Assembly: GCA_037043235.1 (NCBI GenBank)
Contig: JAWRVZ010000112.1
Coordinates: 1,054,001 to 1,118,000, forward strand
Length of the DNA: 64,000 nucleotides
DNA from: Rhodeus uyekii
Lineage: Eukaryota > Chordata > Actinopteri > Cypriniformes > Acheilognathidae
Reading direction: 5' to 3'
The notes below the pieces were generated by a model, which saw only the letters and a list, made by a program, of their open reading frames with translations, searched no databases and had not been told where the DNA came from. A program made the translations under genes and the position numbers. Below, one piece after another: positions 48,183-61,900 of this stretch. Within the stretch, counting starts at the first letter, position 1; each line of letters opens with the position of its first letter.

Positions 48183-51100
48183 GTGAGTAAATGGATAGGG
48201 TTTCAAGTAGACTGTTAAGCTGTAGCGTAATGACGCATGGCACAATATTGTAGTAATGAAGGATAAATCACCTTATCTAAATTTTAAAGCCTAAAATAGA
48301 TCTTATTGTGAATGATTTACAATGATTTGATATCTTGAAGAAAAATAACCAGATGTCATAAGTCAGACTTTTCTCAGGACTTCTCAAATAATTTAGTCTA
48401 CTCAAACTATTGAAAATGTCCATCCATTGAGCTGTTCATCATTTGCGCCACAGAATTTTATTAAAACACAAGATTGAAATCATGACATACAGAATTCTTC
48501 TATGATGTGATGCTTTAGTATGCGTTTAGTAGACTACTTCAACCGGTGAGAGTGTGAAAAGTGTCTGCAATAAGATGTTATCACTCCAAACTCTACATGA
48601 CCCGGTGTTAAAAATGGCCTTAACCTGGACTTAAATAAGAGTTAGAAAAGCACTGAAGAAGCCAGAATATGTAATTGATGCTAGAAATGTATTTCATTCA
48701 TCACAGCTGATTCTTACAGTCTAACAGTGTTTGCTTTACAGGAGAATTTGGCAGATCCTGTTCACGACCTTCACATTGAAACATTATACATATAAATTAT
48801 CCATATAAATAGGTTCTGAGGTCAACCATTTCCACATAATCATCATAGTAGTTTAAGTTTGATTGAAAATCATGGGAAAAGGATGTCCACAACGTAACTC
48901 AAGGGAACTGGGCCGCCTAACGGTGTGTTCAAACTAACATTTATCCTAATTTAAATGCATTGCTCCTCATTAATTCTCAGACAAATTGCTTTAGCTCATA
49001 CTATTCTGCCTGCCATGATCTGAGTGAATTATGATTTACTCTTTGATGAGCATAAGACAGGCCTACCTAGCATTAGTTCTAACAAGATCTTTAGACAAAT
49101 CAAAGACCTCAAGGATGTGGCTCACAGGCAAACAGCCTCTTCATGACCTCCTTGTATGTACCTATTCAGCATCCAGAACCCGGTCTGCTCACTCCTAAAC
49201 AGGGTTATTTGGATCAATAAACCCCACAAACTTAAACTACTAATGATGTCTTCTAGACAAGGGGGTAGGAAGGAGAATTACATGTCTGAGAAGACTTCTA
49301 GAAAGAAGAGAACTGTCTGTTAAAAGGATGGTTTCCATAAAGTGTTTGTTATAAACCCGAACGCCTTAAGCCCAAAGATTACTTTAGTAGTAGTCCATGT
49401 GAATTCATTTATAAAGTGTGCGTATGCACAAAACGGGACTGGAAACGTACGTACGCCAGTTTCCACGCAAAGGTTGTGATCTATAAAAAACAAACTTGAA
49501 TGTGCGCACCTTTTAAGCAAACTTTGAGCCGTGCGTCTGCACATTGTGGAGACTAAGGGAATTGGTGACACAGATGGTGAGGTTTTATAAATCAGAATAT
49601 TTTTTGGCGTATGCCATTTTTGGCTTTTAGGTGCACGTAAACTTTTAGTAGGGATCCTACGCACAGTTTTATAAATGAGACCCCAGATGACTTTGAATAT
49701 ATGGGGCAGGTCATACAAACAAATGTAATAATGCTTTATGGTGGGGCTTTTTTGTCAGTTTCTAGAACTTGACAGACACAGGTCCACATCTAGTTTAAGT
49801 GAGCATCTTCAAAAGCTTCAAAATCTCTCATTTTATGTTGCTCAGACGAAAGTAAGTCATATGGTTATTTAGAACATAAGGATAAAAAAAAGTTTAATTT
49901 TTTGGTGAACTAATCCCTTTAAGTAGGATGTTACTGATCCCCAAATACACGATTCTTTGTGTTTCTTGCAAATCCCCAAATATTCAAACACATTTTCCTG
50001 ATCCCCATATGTTCTTTAGTCTGGTACACAAACAGAATCACAGTTCACTTCTAATAAAGAGGGAACGTGGCTTGACATTCAGGCTAGATTTTTATCAAAG
50101 ACCGCTGGAGCAGATTTGATAGCGTTAGTCTCAAAGAAAGGAGCAGTCTTGCCATCCTAGTGTGAGACCAAGATAATCTTCATCTAATCTGGCTTTCTGA
50201 ACTAAGCGGATTTGACAGCCTTGAGGCAGTAGTCTGAGAGCTAAACCCTTATGGTACAAAAAAAACTGAGATTTGCAGAGTTTATTATTATGCAACATGA
50301 AACTTGATTATGTCACAATGGTTTTGCCAATACCAATGTCACGAAAACTTGTTTTTGTGTCCTGCAGAACACCCTAAATGCTTATCCCTGTGGCTCGGAC
50401 CACACCCCAAGCCCAATGGCGAGCCGGGAGCCAGTTGAAGCCAAAGCCGTATATGACAGCCCGTCCGCTCGACTCACTGCTGTTACCGTTAGTGTGAAGG
50501 AGGGGCACACTATTGTTTTCTTGGGTGACTCCAAAGGCAATTTACATAAGGTATGTGACATGAAAATTAACTCTTTGACTGGTCATTTCAAAAACAGTAT
50601 GTTCATGATTTATAATATGCCTTTTAAACCGCTAGGGAAATATTAGTCCACTTAATATGGTAATATTATCTGTCTTCTTAAGCAGGAAAGAGGTTTTGCC
50701 ATCTGGGTGAATGTCTTAACCAAGATAGTGCTGAAACGGCATACCTAAAGCTTTTTTGTGTTTCCCCAGTTGCACTGCTAAGCAGCCTTCACCACAAACC
50801 ACACTATTTAAAACAGTGTATTTGAAGGGATTGCAATTGCTCAGAGACCACTGATCATTTTGTCTCATTTTGACAATGCGTGTAAAATAAAAGGACTCAA
50901 GAGCAGAAATTTGAACACAGACCAAATTACGTCGAGGCCGTGTACTGAATACACACGTGTATTTTTATGCCACAGTTGTCAAAGGTTAAACCATAGTGTT
51001 TGGTTAATTCCAGATGTTACATGACCCAAACCTCCCCTGACAGTCAAACACTGCTCTCTTCTATTTTGACACATTTTGGCAAGTAAGTGTCATTGTTCAC

Positions 51101-52809
51101 AAGCATGTGTGACATTTTAGCAGTGGGAGGCAAGTGACTCATTTATACAACAAAGTTTTTGAAAAGCCGTCATCTCTATAAAATAATGTTTTTTTTTTAA
51201 ATGTAATGAATAAGGTTTTAAAGTTTGCTTATTAAGGTACCTCTATTATGCTTTTCATGTAGTGTGTAATATATCTTTTTGTCAAAACATAAGGTCAGTA
51301 AATTTTAAAGATCAAAGTGCTTGATTAATAAAAGTGTTGGTTCTTAAATGAAAGAGTAGTCAAGTCCCAACAGACTGGGCATCTGACCAATCAGAGCACA
51401 GTAAACCGATCATACAGTCTGGGCATCTGACCAATCACAGCAGAGTAAACCAGTCACCACACACTGAATCATCTGATCAATCAGTGCATAGTCCAATCAC
51501 AACAGACTGGGCATATGACCAATCAGCTGTTTGGCCAGAGGAAGCACTCAGAAAGGAGGAGTTTAAAGACACCGAGACCTTTATTGAATCTTTTTATTCA
51601 CTGTCAAAAAGAGGTGATTCTGCAATGTGTATATATATGTTTTACTTTTTTTAAACTATTGTAGGAGATATTGAAAACAAAATTAGTAATTTTTAAAATT
51701 GCATAATATGGGCACTTTAAATATGACTTTGATCCGCTGCATCATATTGAGTCATTTTGACCCAGAAATGCATCTTGAGTTTTATGCAGGGAAAATCTCA
51801 GTTTTTCAGAATATGATTCAATTAAATTATATCTCAACGTTTTGTATTTTCTCTCACAAACACAGTTATATCTCCTCTAACCCTACATACACTTACAGAC
51901 ACACAACTATTCAGTCTTTGCATAATACAATAATGTTGCAATGCATGATTCCTCCTGCAGTAGACATGGCCGACAGTTTGTCAATGCTAATCCAGTTAAA
52001 ACGCAAACCTGAATGGGCGGAGTGCGTGTGCAGCTCTAGGTATAAGGTGTCTGAGACTCTTAAGCAGGATACCTGCACTTCTGATGGGATTCTCACTATT
52101 CTAATCTGGTTTGCTGAAATCGACCCCAGTTGTGATAGAATTCAAGAGGCATTAGGCACCTCGCACAGATCCTTGTACGTCCTTTTCCTTTAATGAGACG
52201 TAGAAGTGCTCTAGCACTAAACCTTTTCAGCAGACACTTTCAGCACTTTTAGTTAGACCTGTCCACATCCAGCTCTCCTCTTGTCTCTAAGGTGTCCTGT
52301 TGCAATTGATGTAGTTTTATAAGCCTAAATATGCAATTTAACCTTGAGGAAGTTCTTAGGAGCCATTGTCAGGTTACTTATTGAAAATATTTTTTGTGGT
52401 GTGTTCAACGTGTTTCTTATATCATGATAGGTGTTCTTGGGTAAAGAAGTAAAGAAGTACTCCACTCTTCTCATCCAGCCTGGATTGGCCATCAACAGTG
52501 ACTTACTTCTGGATTCCACGCATAGACACATTTACATCATGACCAGCCGTTCTGTGAGTTCACAAAACCATGCCATTATTACACTACCGCTCAAAAGTAA
52601 GGAATAATTAAAGGGGTCATGAACTGCATTTTATTGTTTTATAATGTTTTCTGAAGTGCACTTATAATGTTAGTATGTATAATACTTGTCATGATTTAAT
52701 AATAAAGGGATTTTCCCTACCCTGAGAGATTCGTTGATTATAACGGGAGTTTTGTCGAGATTCCAGAACTCAAGTCATTTACGAACTTGCCCTGGTGATT
52801 TGTGTATAT

Positions 52810-52905
<96 letters not shown>

Positions 52906-52935
52906 ATATATGTGTATGTGTGTGTATATATATAT

Positions 52936-52976
<41 letters not shown>

Positions 52977-55900
52977 TATAGATAGTTACAGATTATGACA
53001 GAAATAACAGATTATATGGGCGTTTCTTTTTTTTTTGTAATTTGGCCAAAATCTCATGTTATTAAAGAAGCAGCGCTCCACACAGTCTATTAAGAAATTA
53101 TTGGCTATAACGCGATATATAATGTTTATGAACCAGTTTTACTTTATTTCCCTTTGTATCGCAAACAAACAGAGATGGTCCAAAATGTGTGTACTTCATT
53201 CACAAAAGGGAAGGGGTGGAGTTATGAGGTTTTACTGACCGTTTTTGAAGATCCAGTGGAATTACGAGGTTCAGTCACAAGCTCTTCTCAATATTTTAAT
53301 TCACTACAAAAAAGGGGGAAAATGCAGATTTAATGTGGGTCATGAGCACACTCACCCGCCCATATGCCTGGAGTGAAAACTCTTGGTTGTCACTGTGTGA
53401 TGTGTGAAAAAGTGATTTCTCCTGTTGTGCCATGTGGTCAGGTGGAGAAGAGGCCAGTGGCAGAGTGTGACAAGCACACTGATTGCACTTCATGTCTGGC
53501 AGTGAAAGACCCTTACTGTGGATGGTGTGTTCTTGACGGCCGGTGAGTTTCAGCTTGTAGTTTTGGCTTTGGACTCTCTGTCAGTTATTTTACTGTTTCT
53601 CGCACTTTATTCTGCTCACTCCTCCAGGTGTGGGATGCGTTCAGACTGTAGACTGGGCTCAGTTGAAGGTCATTGGCTGTGGAGTTTTGATGAGCAGCAG
53701 CGGTGCTTGAGAGTGGAGTCTCTGAGCCAATATAACGCCAGCCATGGAGAACAGAAACTGGTAATAAAATCATTCCATCAGAAATTATGGTGTATTGAGA
53801 AATTCAAAGCACCATCAACATTCAGTCCTCCTTCAACCCTAAAGCAATTCCATTGGCTGATTAGAAATCCGACAATATGTCAGTTAATGTCTTTTATGCG
53901 CTGCCTTTCATTTGGGGTCCAAAACAAATTTTTTATGGGTTTTTTGGTCTTTTATTGTTAGATTTTTTTTTTCAGGATTATTTGATAAAAAGAAAGTTCA
54001 AAAGAAGCACACTTTTTTGAAATGGAAATATTTTGTGAAGTTATTTTATTAATATGTTGTATCCTTACTACATAAAATACTTAATTTCTTTCAAAAAGAG
54101 TGCAAACTTTTAACATGTTATATCCAACTTTTGACATACTATACCCTCACCCACGCGCATTTTTGTGTGGAAAAGTCTTGATCGTTGTGCGCATCTTTAA
54201 TGGAAATATCCTAATGACTGCCTCTCATAAAACAGTCACGCAGTTCCAACCCCTTTATCACCCCTTAACTCGTTCATTCTCTCAGCATCGCTTGGTTTGG
54301 TTGCATCATTCACCACAGTGATGCTTTTAGAAGTGATTTACAGCGGTTTTACCTCCTGTTGTTAACATTAATTAATTGTGATCGCTATTGTTCACGCAGT
54401 GAAATATATACGTGGTTCATGAATTCATTGTCTCCCAGTTCTGCCTGTGTGTGTGAGTGGGGGTGTGGTCACTGATCACCGACACACCTGATTCTCATCT
54501 CATCTGCCTATGTTCACTTCTCTCCACTCCTGTGTTGTCGAGTCGTTGTCTCTGTCTCTCCCATGTTCCACGACCTTCACTCTGGATTATCACTTTGTTT
54601 GTTTTCTGCACTATTATAATAAATTCACTCATTTGCACTTGAATCCGGGTTTTGTGTTTTCCCCCTCCCTCCTCTGTCTCTCGTCTCCTTCACGCCAGCA
54701 GCGACGCTGCTCAAAGCTAAAGTGAACTACAGTAAAGTGCGCTACAGTAAATTGTCAAGTATTTTTAGAGTTTAATTGTCAATTATTAATTAGTATTTAT
54801 ATGAGATCTTAATGGTTATAATTTTAACTGTAATTAATAAGGTTAAACAAAAACAAAATGGTCGTGTGGAACGAATCAATTGATTTTTAATGCATTCTTA
54901 TGGGGGGAATTGATTTGGTGTACGAGCATTTAATGTTTTGGGTTTATATATACTGTCCTACTGGACAGTGATTTTGAGACTACCACCATGATTTATTAAT
55001 GTTTCTTTTTTTAGATCGCTGTAGATGTCCAGGGTTTGCCTAGTCTGACGGAGGGTGACATGTATTCATGCTTCTTTGAAGACGCTGAAACAGCTGCTTC
55101 GGTCCAGGGCTCCAGAGTCACCTGTGGCACTCCTGAAGCTCACACACTTCCTCCTCTACAGCAGGGAGAGGGTAAGACAACCCACATTGCAAATTATGCT
55201 TGGCACCCTGTCCTTAAGGAACTTTACAATTTACTCGTATGCATTTGGCAGATACTTTTGTCCAAAGCGACTTACATTGCGTTCAATGTACACATTATTA
55301 TGTAAATGCAGTAATACCTCGTTTTACGAGTTGAATTCCTTCCAAGAACGAGCTCGTAACCCAAAATTCTTGTACACCAAAACAATTTTCCCCATAATAA
55401 TGAAAAAAAAAGCACTTTTTTGGTTTTACGCTATTAATTACAGTTAAAATTATAACCATTAAGATCTCATATAAATACTAATTAATAATTGACAATTAAA
55501 CTCTAAAAATACTTTTACTGTAATGTGCACTTTACCTTTGAGTAGCGTCACTGCTGGCGTGATGGAGAGGACGGGGGAGGGGGGTGGGGTGTTACTGCTT
55601 AAGAGGATAGGGAGGGGATGGGGGTGGGGTGTTACTGCTTAGAGGGAGGATTTCGTACCTTCTATATGCTGTACTGTACGTAAATATTTCAATACGTGAA
55701 CAATAGCGATCACAATTAATGTTAACAACACGAGGTAAAACCGCTGTAAATCACTTATAAAAGTATCACTGTGGTGAATGATGCAACCAAACCGAGTGAC
55801 GCTGAGAGAATGAACAAGTTAAGGGGTGATAAAGGTGTTGGAACCGCGTGACTGTTTTATGAGAGGCTATCATTTGGATATTTCCAGTAAAAATGCGCGC

Positions 55901-58900
55901 CACGATGCTGAGCGTTAGGACTTTACCACACAAAAATGCGCGTGGGCGAGGGAAAATTTTTATTGCACTCCGATACGATGCTCCTAAACTGATTTGACTT
56001 TCCATGCTCGTACACCGATTTGCTCGTATATTAAGTCACTCGTAAACCGAGGTATTTCTTTATTATTTCACTATATTAATGTTTCTACTGTATTTTTAAT
56101 CAAATAAAAGCCAACTTTTGAACAGTATTCATCCCACTATGATCAAAGTCATATTGATTTGATGTTTTGCAAAACATCCCACTATAATCACACTGGACTT
56201 CTATGATGGTCATATTCTGGTTTCAACGACTTCCTCCGTTGGTTTGTGAAAGCATTCCACTGAAATGTTAATGATATTAAATGAATGGAGAAATAGGCTG
56301 TGGGTAGAGTCTTTAACTTGAAGTCAGCATGCAAAGTTCCAATAGTCTTTTCTCCCCTGTTGTGATTTAAGGAAATGGATTATTGTTCTCAAACAAGAAA
56401 AAATGTTTAACGGGACTTGATTTTGTCCATACACCAGTAAGCATGTCATCAGAGAAGGGAAGAAATGACACTGCGAGAGGAAGTGGAATTTATTTTGATT
56501 AAAGATTATGAGGGCACATGAATTTAAAAAGCACATATAAATAATTTAGAATGGATTCTGCATTATTCCATAAAAAAAATATGAATTGTTCATTTTTGAT
56601 TCATGAAGACTTTGTTTTTGTGACATGGAGTTCCAGTGTCTATAATATCCATTTAGCCATTTGACCCACACTTCTCTGTTTCTCCTCTGTAACAGATTCT
56701 GTGTCCGTCACACTGTCTCTGCGCTTCCGGACTGTCACCGTAGCGTCCGCAGACTTCACCTTTTACGACTGCTCTGTTGTGCAGCAGCTCTCTGGCAGCA
56801 TGCCGTAAGTCACATGAACTGTCTTGTATTTAATTTCCACATAAGTAAAGTGATCACAAAAATACAGTACAATGGTGTTTTTTCCATTCTTAAAGAGATA
56901 GTTCTCCAAAAGAATCTATCATAATTTACTAATGTCCTTCCAAACCTGTAGTACTTGAACTTTTTTTGTCCAGTGAAAATCAGTGGGGAATGGAAGCTTG
57001 TTTTTTGGCTCAGAATTTAATAAAAAAGTAAAAACATAATTGCGACTGTGAGTTGGTCAGTCGGAATTACATGATATAAACAGAAAATAGAGTGCATTTG
57101 TGCCCGCACACTTTTTCAGCTGCGCTGGTTCTGAAAGTGTTTTCCCTTCATTTTTCCCATAGGGATTTAAAAAAAGTATTTGTTGAAGTGTTATAAGCCA
57201 TGAAACAAAGCAACCAGAATCACATTACGATCTTTGATTTGAAGCAAAACTTTATTTAAAAATTTGACAAAACTATAAAGGTAAAGGACAATGTACTTAA
57301 TGGCTTCAATGAGAAAAAGAACTACAATCCCATGAAACATTGCAAGCACCATAATCAAATAAAAAATTTAGAAATATAAAACTGATATATGTTCCACTGT
57401 TGAAATAACGTGGCCTGACAGCTTCAATAGAAGCAAATACTATTGATTAACAACCTTGTAGTTTAAAGTAGGTCTGTTTTTTTTTAGGTGTTTAAGTTTT
57501 GATTAAAACTCTATTTCCTTGTGATGGAAAATGAAGTTTTAATTTCGGATCCCGACTGTTATGATGTGAAAAACTCACAATAGCGAATTGCAACTTTATT
57601 TCTCAGAATAAAGAAATAAATTCTGCGACTTCATATCTAATAAAGTCAGAATATTGTGATAAAGTCACAATTAACTTTTGTATTTTTTTTATCCTGTGGT
57701 GGAAACAAGCTTCCATAGTGGCTTGTTTTCCATAGTGTTGTTTTAGTCTCCATTGACTTTCATTACATGGACAAAAGCAACGGAAACATGCTTCAAAATA
57801 TATTTTTTACTATACTTTAGTGGGCAAAGTTGGACTATAGCTGAGACTAAAGCATTCATTTAAGAAATGTTTTAACCATTTAGTCTCATGCCATCATGAT
57901 CATCCAAGAGCAGTATTAAAAACATCCATTGGTAAGCATGTGTTGAAGAATGTCCCAGAGGTGTGTGAGGGGCAGGGCAGCTGTCTCTCTCTCCGGACCT
58001 CAGTAACACATCCCTGATGATTTGACAGCTGTTTCCCACATTCCACCATTCCACAGCCTTGCCATATCCTCTACCCTGACCATCCTCCCTTACCCACACA
58101 CCCCTGCAGACAGCCGCTGATGTGACGGCTCTCCCTGATGCTGTTTTGATTTGCGATGTGGGAAAGCTGTGAACTCAGCTCTGTGTTGTTTGATGAGTTT
58201 AGGGGAGTCATGTGTAATTCTAGAGCTCAGCTATTTTGGATGCAGGGTAGCTTTGCTATCTTGAGCTTAATGCTCAGAGGGGTATAGATGAGTTTCCTTT
58301 ATGCTGACACTTCTAACTTTTGGGCCAATTAAGTTCTGTCTTGTTGTGTTTTTAGGTGTAGAGGTTGTGTGAACAGCCGTTGGAAATGCAACTGGTGTAT
58401 CCACCAGCATGTGTGCACTCACCGCTCCACGTGTGACCGCGGGGCGATCATCTACAATCAGAATGTAAGTTTATGTGGATATGTGAAGTCATATCAGTGA
58501 GTTTGATATGCTGTGTGCATTTATAATGCAGTCCAAAGTCTGAGACCAACAGTGCATATTTTGCATAGATTTTATTGAAAATAATGTTCATATATTTGTA
58601 GAATTTTTCTTTAGCAAATTATTTCATATCTACAATACCGTTCATAGGTTTGGGGTTGGTACCCTTTTCTTGAAGATGTCTCTTATGCACAAAAAGGCTG
58701 CATTTATTTGTTCAGAAAAACTGTGAAAACAGTAATATTATGAGAAATGATTACAATTTAAAAATAACTGCTTTCTATTTTAATATATTTTAAAGTTTAA
58801 TCCCTGTGATCAAAGCTGTGTCACATGATCCTCCAGAAATCATTCTGATATGATGATTTGATGCAAAATGATCAATTTTGAAAACAGTTGGTGAATCTAA

Positions 58901-61900
58901 ATATTAAAAGAACAGCATTTATTTTAAATAAAATATTTTGAAACCTTATAAATATCTTTACTATCACTTTTGATGCAACTTTGCTGAATAAAAGTGTAAC
59001 TTTCTTGTACTGTACCCGAACTTTTGAACTGTAGTTTTTTTAAATAAATTATTTAATTAGCATAACAATGTGTGTGAAATTTCAGAATGTGTAAATATTA
59101 GATTTGTCCCCATTTTGCTACAAATTTACATAATTATTGATTATACATAATGAATTCAAGTCCAAAATGTGAAATATTTTTCTTCCTTAAATTTTCTTTT
59201 GTTAAAACATGTATTTCTAGATTTAGTAGAAGTTTTAAATGGGCTGTGTCTCAGACTTTCGGACCCCACTGTATGTGTATGTGTCCCTTTTTGCTTTGAA
59301 TAACCATTTTTGGTTCATATATGTAACACTTGCTTGTGTGTGTTATGATTTCTGATTAGTTTAATTCAGCATCATTGTTTATTGTTTTGAGTTTATTTCA
59401 GTTGCCATTTATTTAATTTTTCCCCTCATTCTCTCTGTTGTCCTATGTTCGTCTAAAGTTTACACTCCCCACATCTGCTCCTCAAACAATAAAAGACTTT
59501 GATACGGATACACCCTTGTATACCACCTCTACACCCCCGACAACAAGCCTCTCGACCACTGAGGTTGGCATTACAAATGAAGCCATTGTCACGACTACCC
59601 CTTCAGTGACCCCTCCCACTACTCCAGAGCCCACTGCCGCCCCCACCACACCTCTGGAAACCACAACCCCACTCAGCGATGCACCCACTACCCCCAACCA
59701 CGGCACGACTTCCTCCATCCACTCATCCAGTGCCACTACAGAGTCAATCACAGCCGCCTCAACCCTCTCGCAAAATGGCTCTTGGGTGGAGGAGCGCATC
59801 CAGGTAGGTTTGCTGTCGACACCGACCCCGCAATCACACAAAGAACTCGTGGGACAATCGTCGCGTGAAGAGGCCACTGAAGTGACGCTACCCACATTGA
59901 GAGCTGGGGAAGTGCTGACAATGAGGCCATTGAGTGAAGCGGTGCCCTCATCCTCCTCTGAAGGGGTCACCCTCTCGCAGGCGGAGATGGATGTAGACGC
60001 CCTTATAGACACGGGCGTCTCTGTGTCGTCCGCCAGCGCCCCCTCTGGCGACGGTGAGGCAGGGCCTGACTCATCTGATTTCCCCCTCGCTCCAGACACA
60101 GACTACCAGTCAGACTCAGATGACCTTTTCCTCCTGGTGAGTGTGGTTCCTCGGGCGAACTCTGCTCGCATGTTGTGCTGCAGAAGCTGGAGGTTGAACG
60201 TACCTAAAGCGTGAATGATGGGATGCATAATTAAATAGATGAAAGCAGTTCTGCTCTATTACTAATTTAACCGTTATTATATATTAAAAGCTTGTAATGT
60301 CTACACATTAAAGCAATATTCTGGGTTCATGATGATGTTGATTTGCACAGACATTAATATTTGCTCATCAGTTTGTAAAAACAAGCAAAAATTTGGTTTA
60401 CAGTAACCCTCTGAATTGATAGTTCTCTAAATGGATATTTCACCCCCCAAAATAAAATTTGTATTATATACTCACCCTCATGTTATTCCAAACCTGTCTG
60501 ATCTGATGTTTTTAGAAATGTCTGTTTTTCAATGAAAGGTTTTTGGCTCCATTGATATTCATTGTATGGGAGAAAAAAAAAAATGTTTCACAGAAGAAAG
60601 TCGTACAGAATGACATGAGGGTGCGTAAATGATCATAGAATGTATCCTTTCGAGTGCAACAGTCAGAAGTAAAGATATTCATTTTCTCCATAAGGGGAAT
60701 TGATTTTTAATGAATACATATAAACCTTTGAAGACAGACATACTGTGAGCTAGAAGGTTGTTAATCAGTGATGTATGCTTTTTTTTAAGCTGTCAGGCCA
60801 TATTATTTCAGCTTATTTTTTAACAGCAGAACTTCTGGTACATTACCATGACTCTGCAGAGAAACCTCTGCCAAACAGAGAATCAAAGCAAGCAAATCGT
60901 TTCATATGAACACTTTATTGCGAGCCCATTCCCATGAAGCACTGCAGGTTACATAATTGAGTCAATAATTGAGTTTCATAATTGAGTTTCATAATTGAGT
61001 TTCCCTATGCCATCAAACTGCTTAAATATTTGTATGCATATTCAACATATTTAAATAAATAGTTTTAAATTCATCCACATTTGTATTCTGATTAATTTGT
61101 TCACAATGCTTTATGATATTGTAGTTCTTGTTCCCATTAAATTATGTTAAGTTTTTGTACCTTTGACTTTTTGTGCAATTTGTCCAATACCTTTTTTGTG
61201 TCATGTAAAATCAATATTGTAAAAATGAATGAACAATGAGTGAACCCAGAACATTTCTTTAATCATGTAATTTGGGTTTGGTGGCTGTTCCCCTTTTTTC
61301 TTTTTTTGTCCATTTAGTTTTTTGTCTAGTCTCTAACACTCACTTTTGTTGTGCTGTCATTGTGTTGCTAAATATAGCAGAAGCTAATATATTCCATGCC
61401 TTCTGCGTTAAAGGCAGTGGTGTGTGTGTGTGTGTAATGAAGTGTATTGTCCATCTGTATGTGATCAGGATGAAGAGAGTTTACTGATCAGCAGAGGTTC
61501 TCACGCCTGTCCGTGTGTGGAGAGCATCCAGGGCAGCTCTCTTCTACCTGTCAATGTTGAGAGGAAGATCACTCTGGAGGGACGCAACTTACACCTCTAT
61601 CAGGTGATGTGACGTATGCAACGTCTTGAGGCTTGTTGGAACTTGATAATCTAGCACAGACTTTGACTATGATCATAATGTCTGGCTATGCTCACTAGAC
61701 TGCAAGGGACTTTCTAACTGGCATTTTTCTGTGTGACATTTAGAGGTGAGGAAATCTGAAAGTTCCCCACCAAGGATGCAATTATTTGATCAAAAGAGTC
61801 AAACACTTTTCTTTCTTTTTTTTCTTTTTTTTAACAAAGAAGTAATATTGTGAAATATTATTACATTAATTACAATTATTCCTGTGGTGTAAAGCTGTAT

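Noticed and set aside
47151..48245. Four minus-strand open frames of 74-112 codons
   Set aside because: Antisense shadows of the sema exon.
51699..52193. 164-codon open frame upstream of coding exon 3
   Set aside because: Partly inside a transposable element end, no recognisable domain, no splice link to the plexin frame.
59482..60099. 205-codon open frame on the minus strand
   Set aside because: Antisense to the mucin-like exon; its Val/Ser/Gly-rich composition mirrors the Thr/Pro codons of the sense strand.
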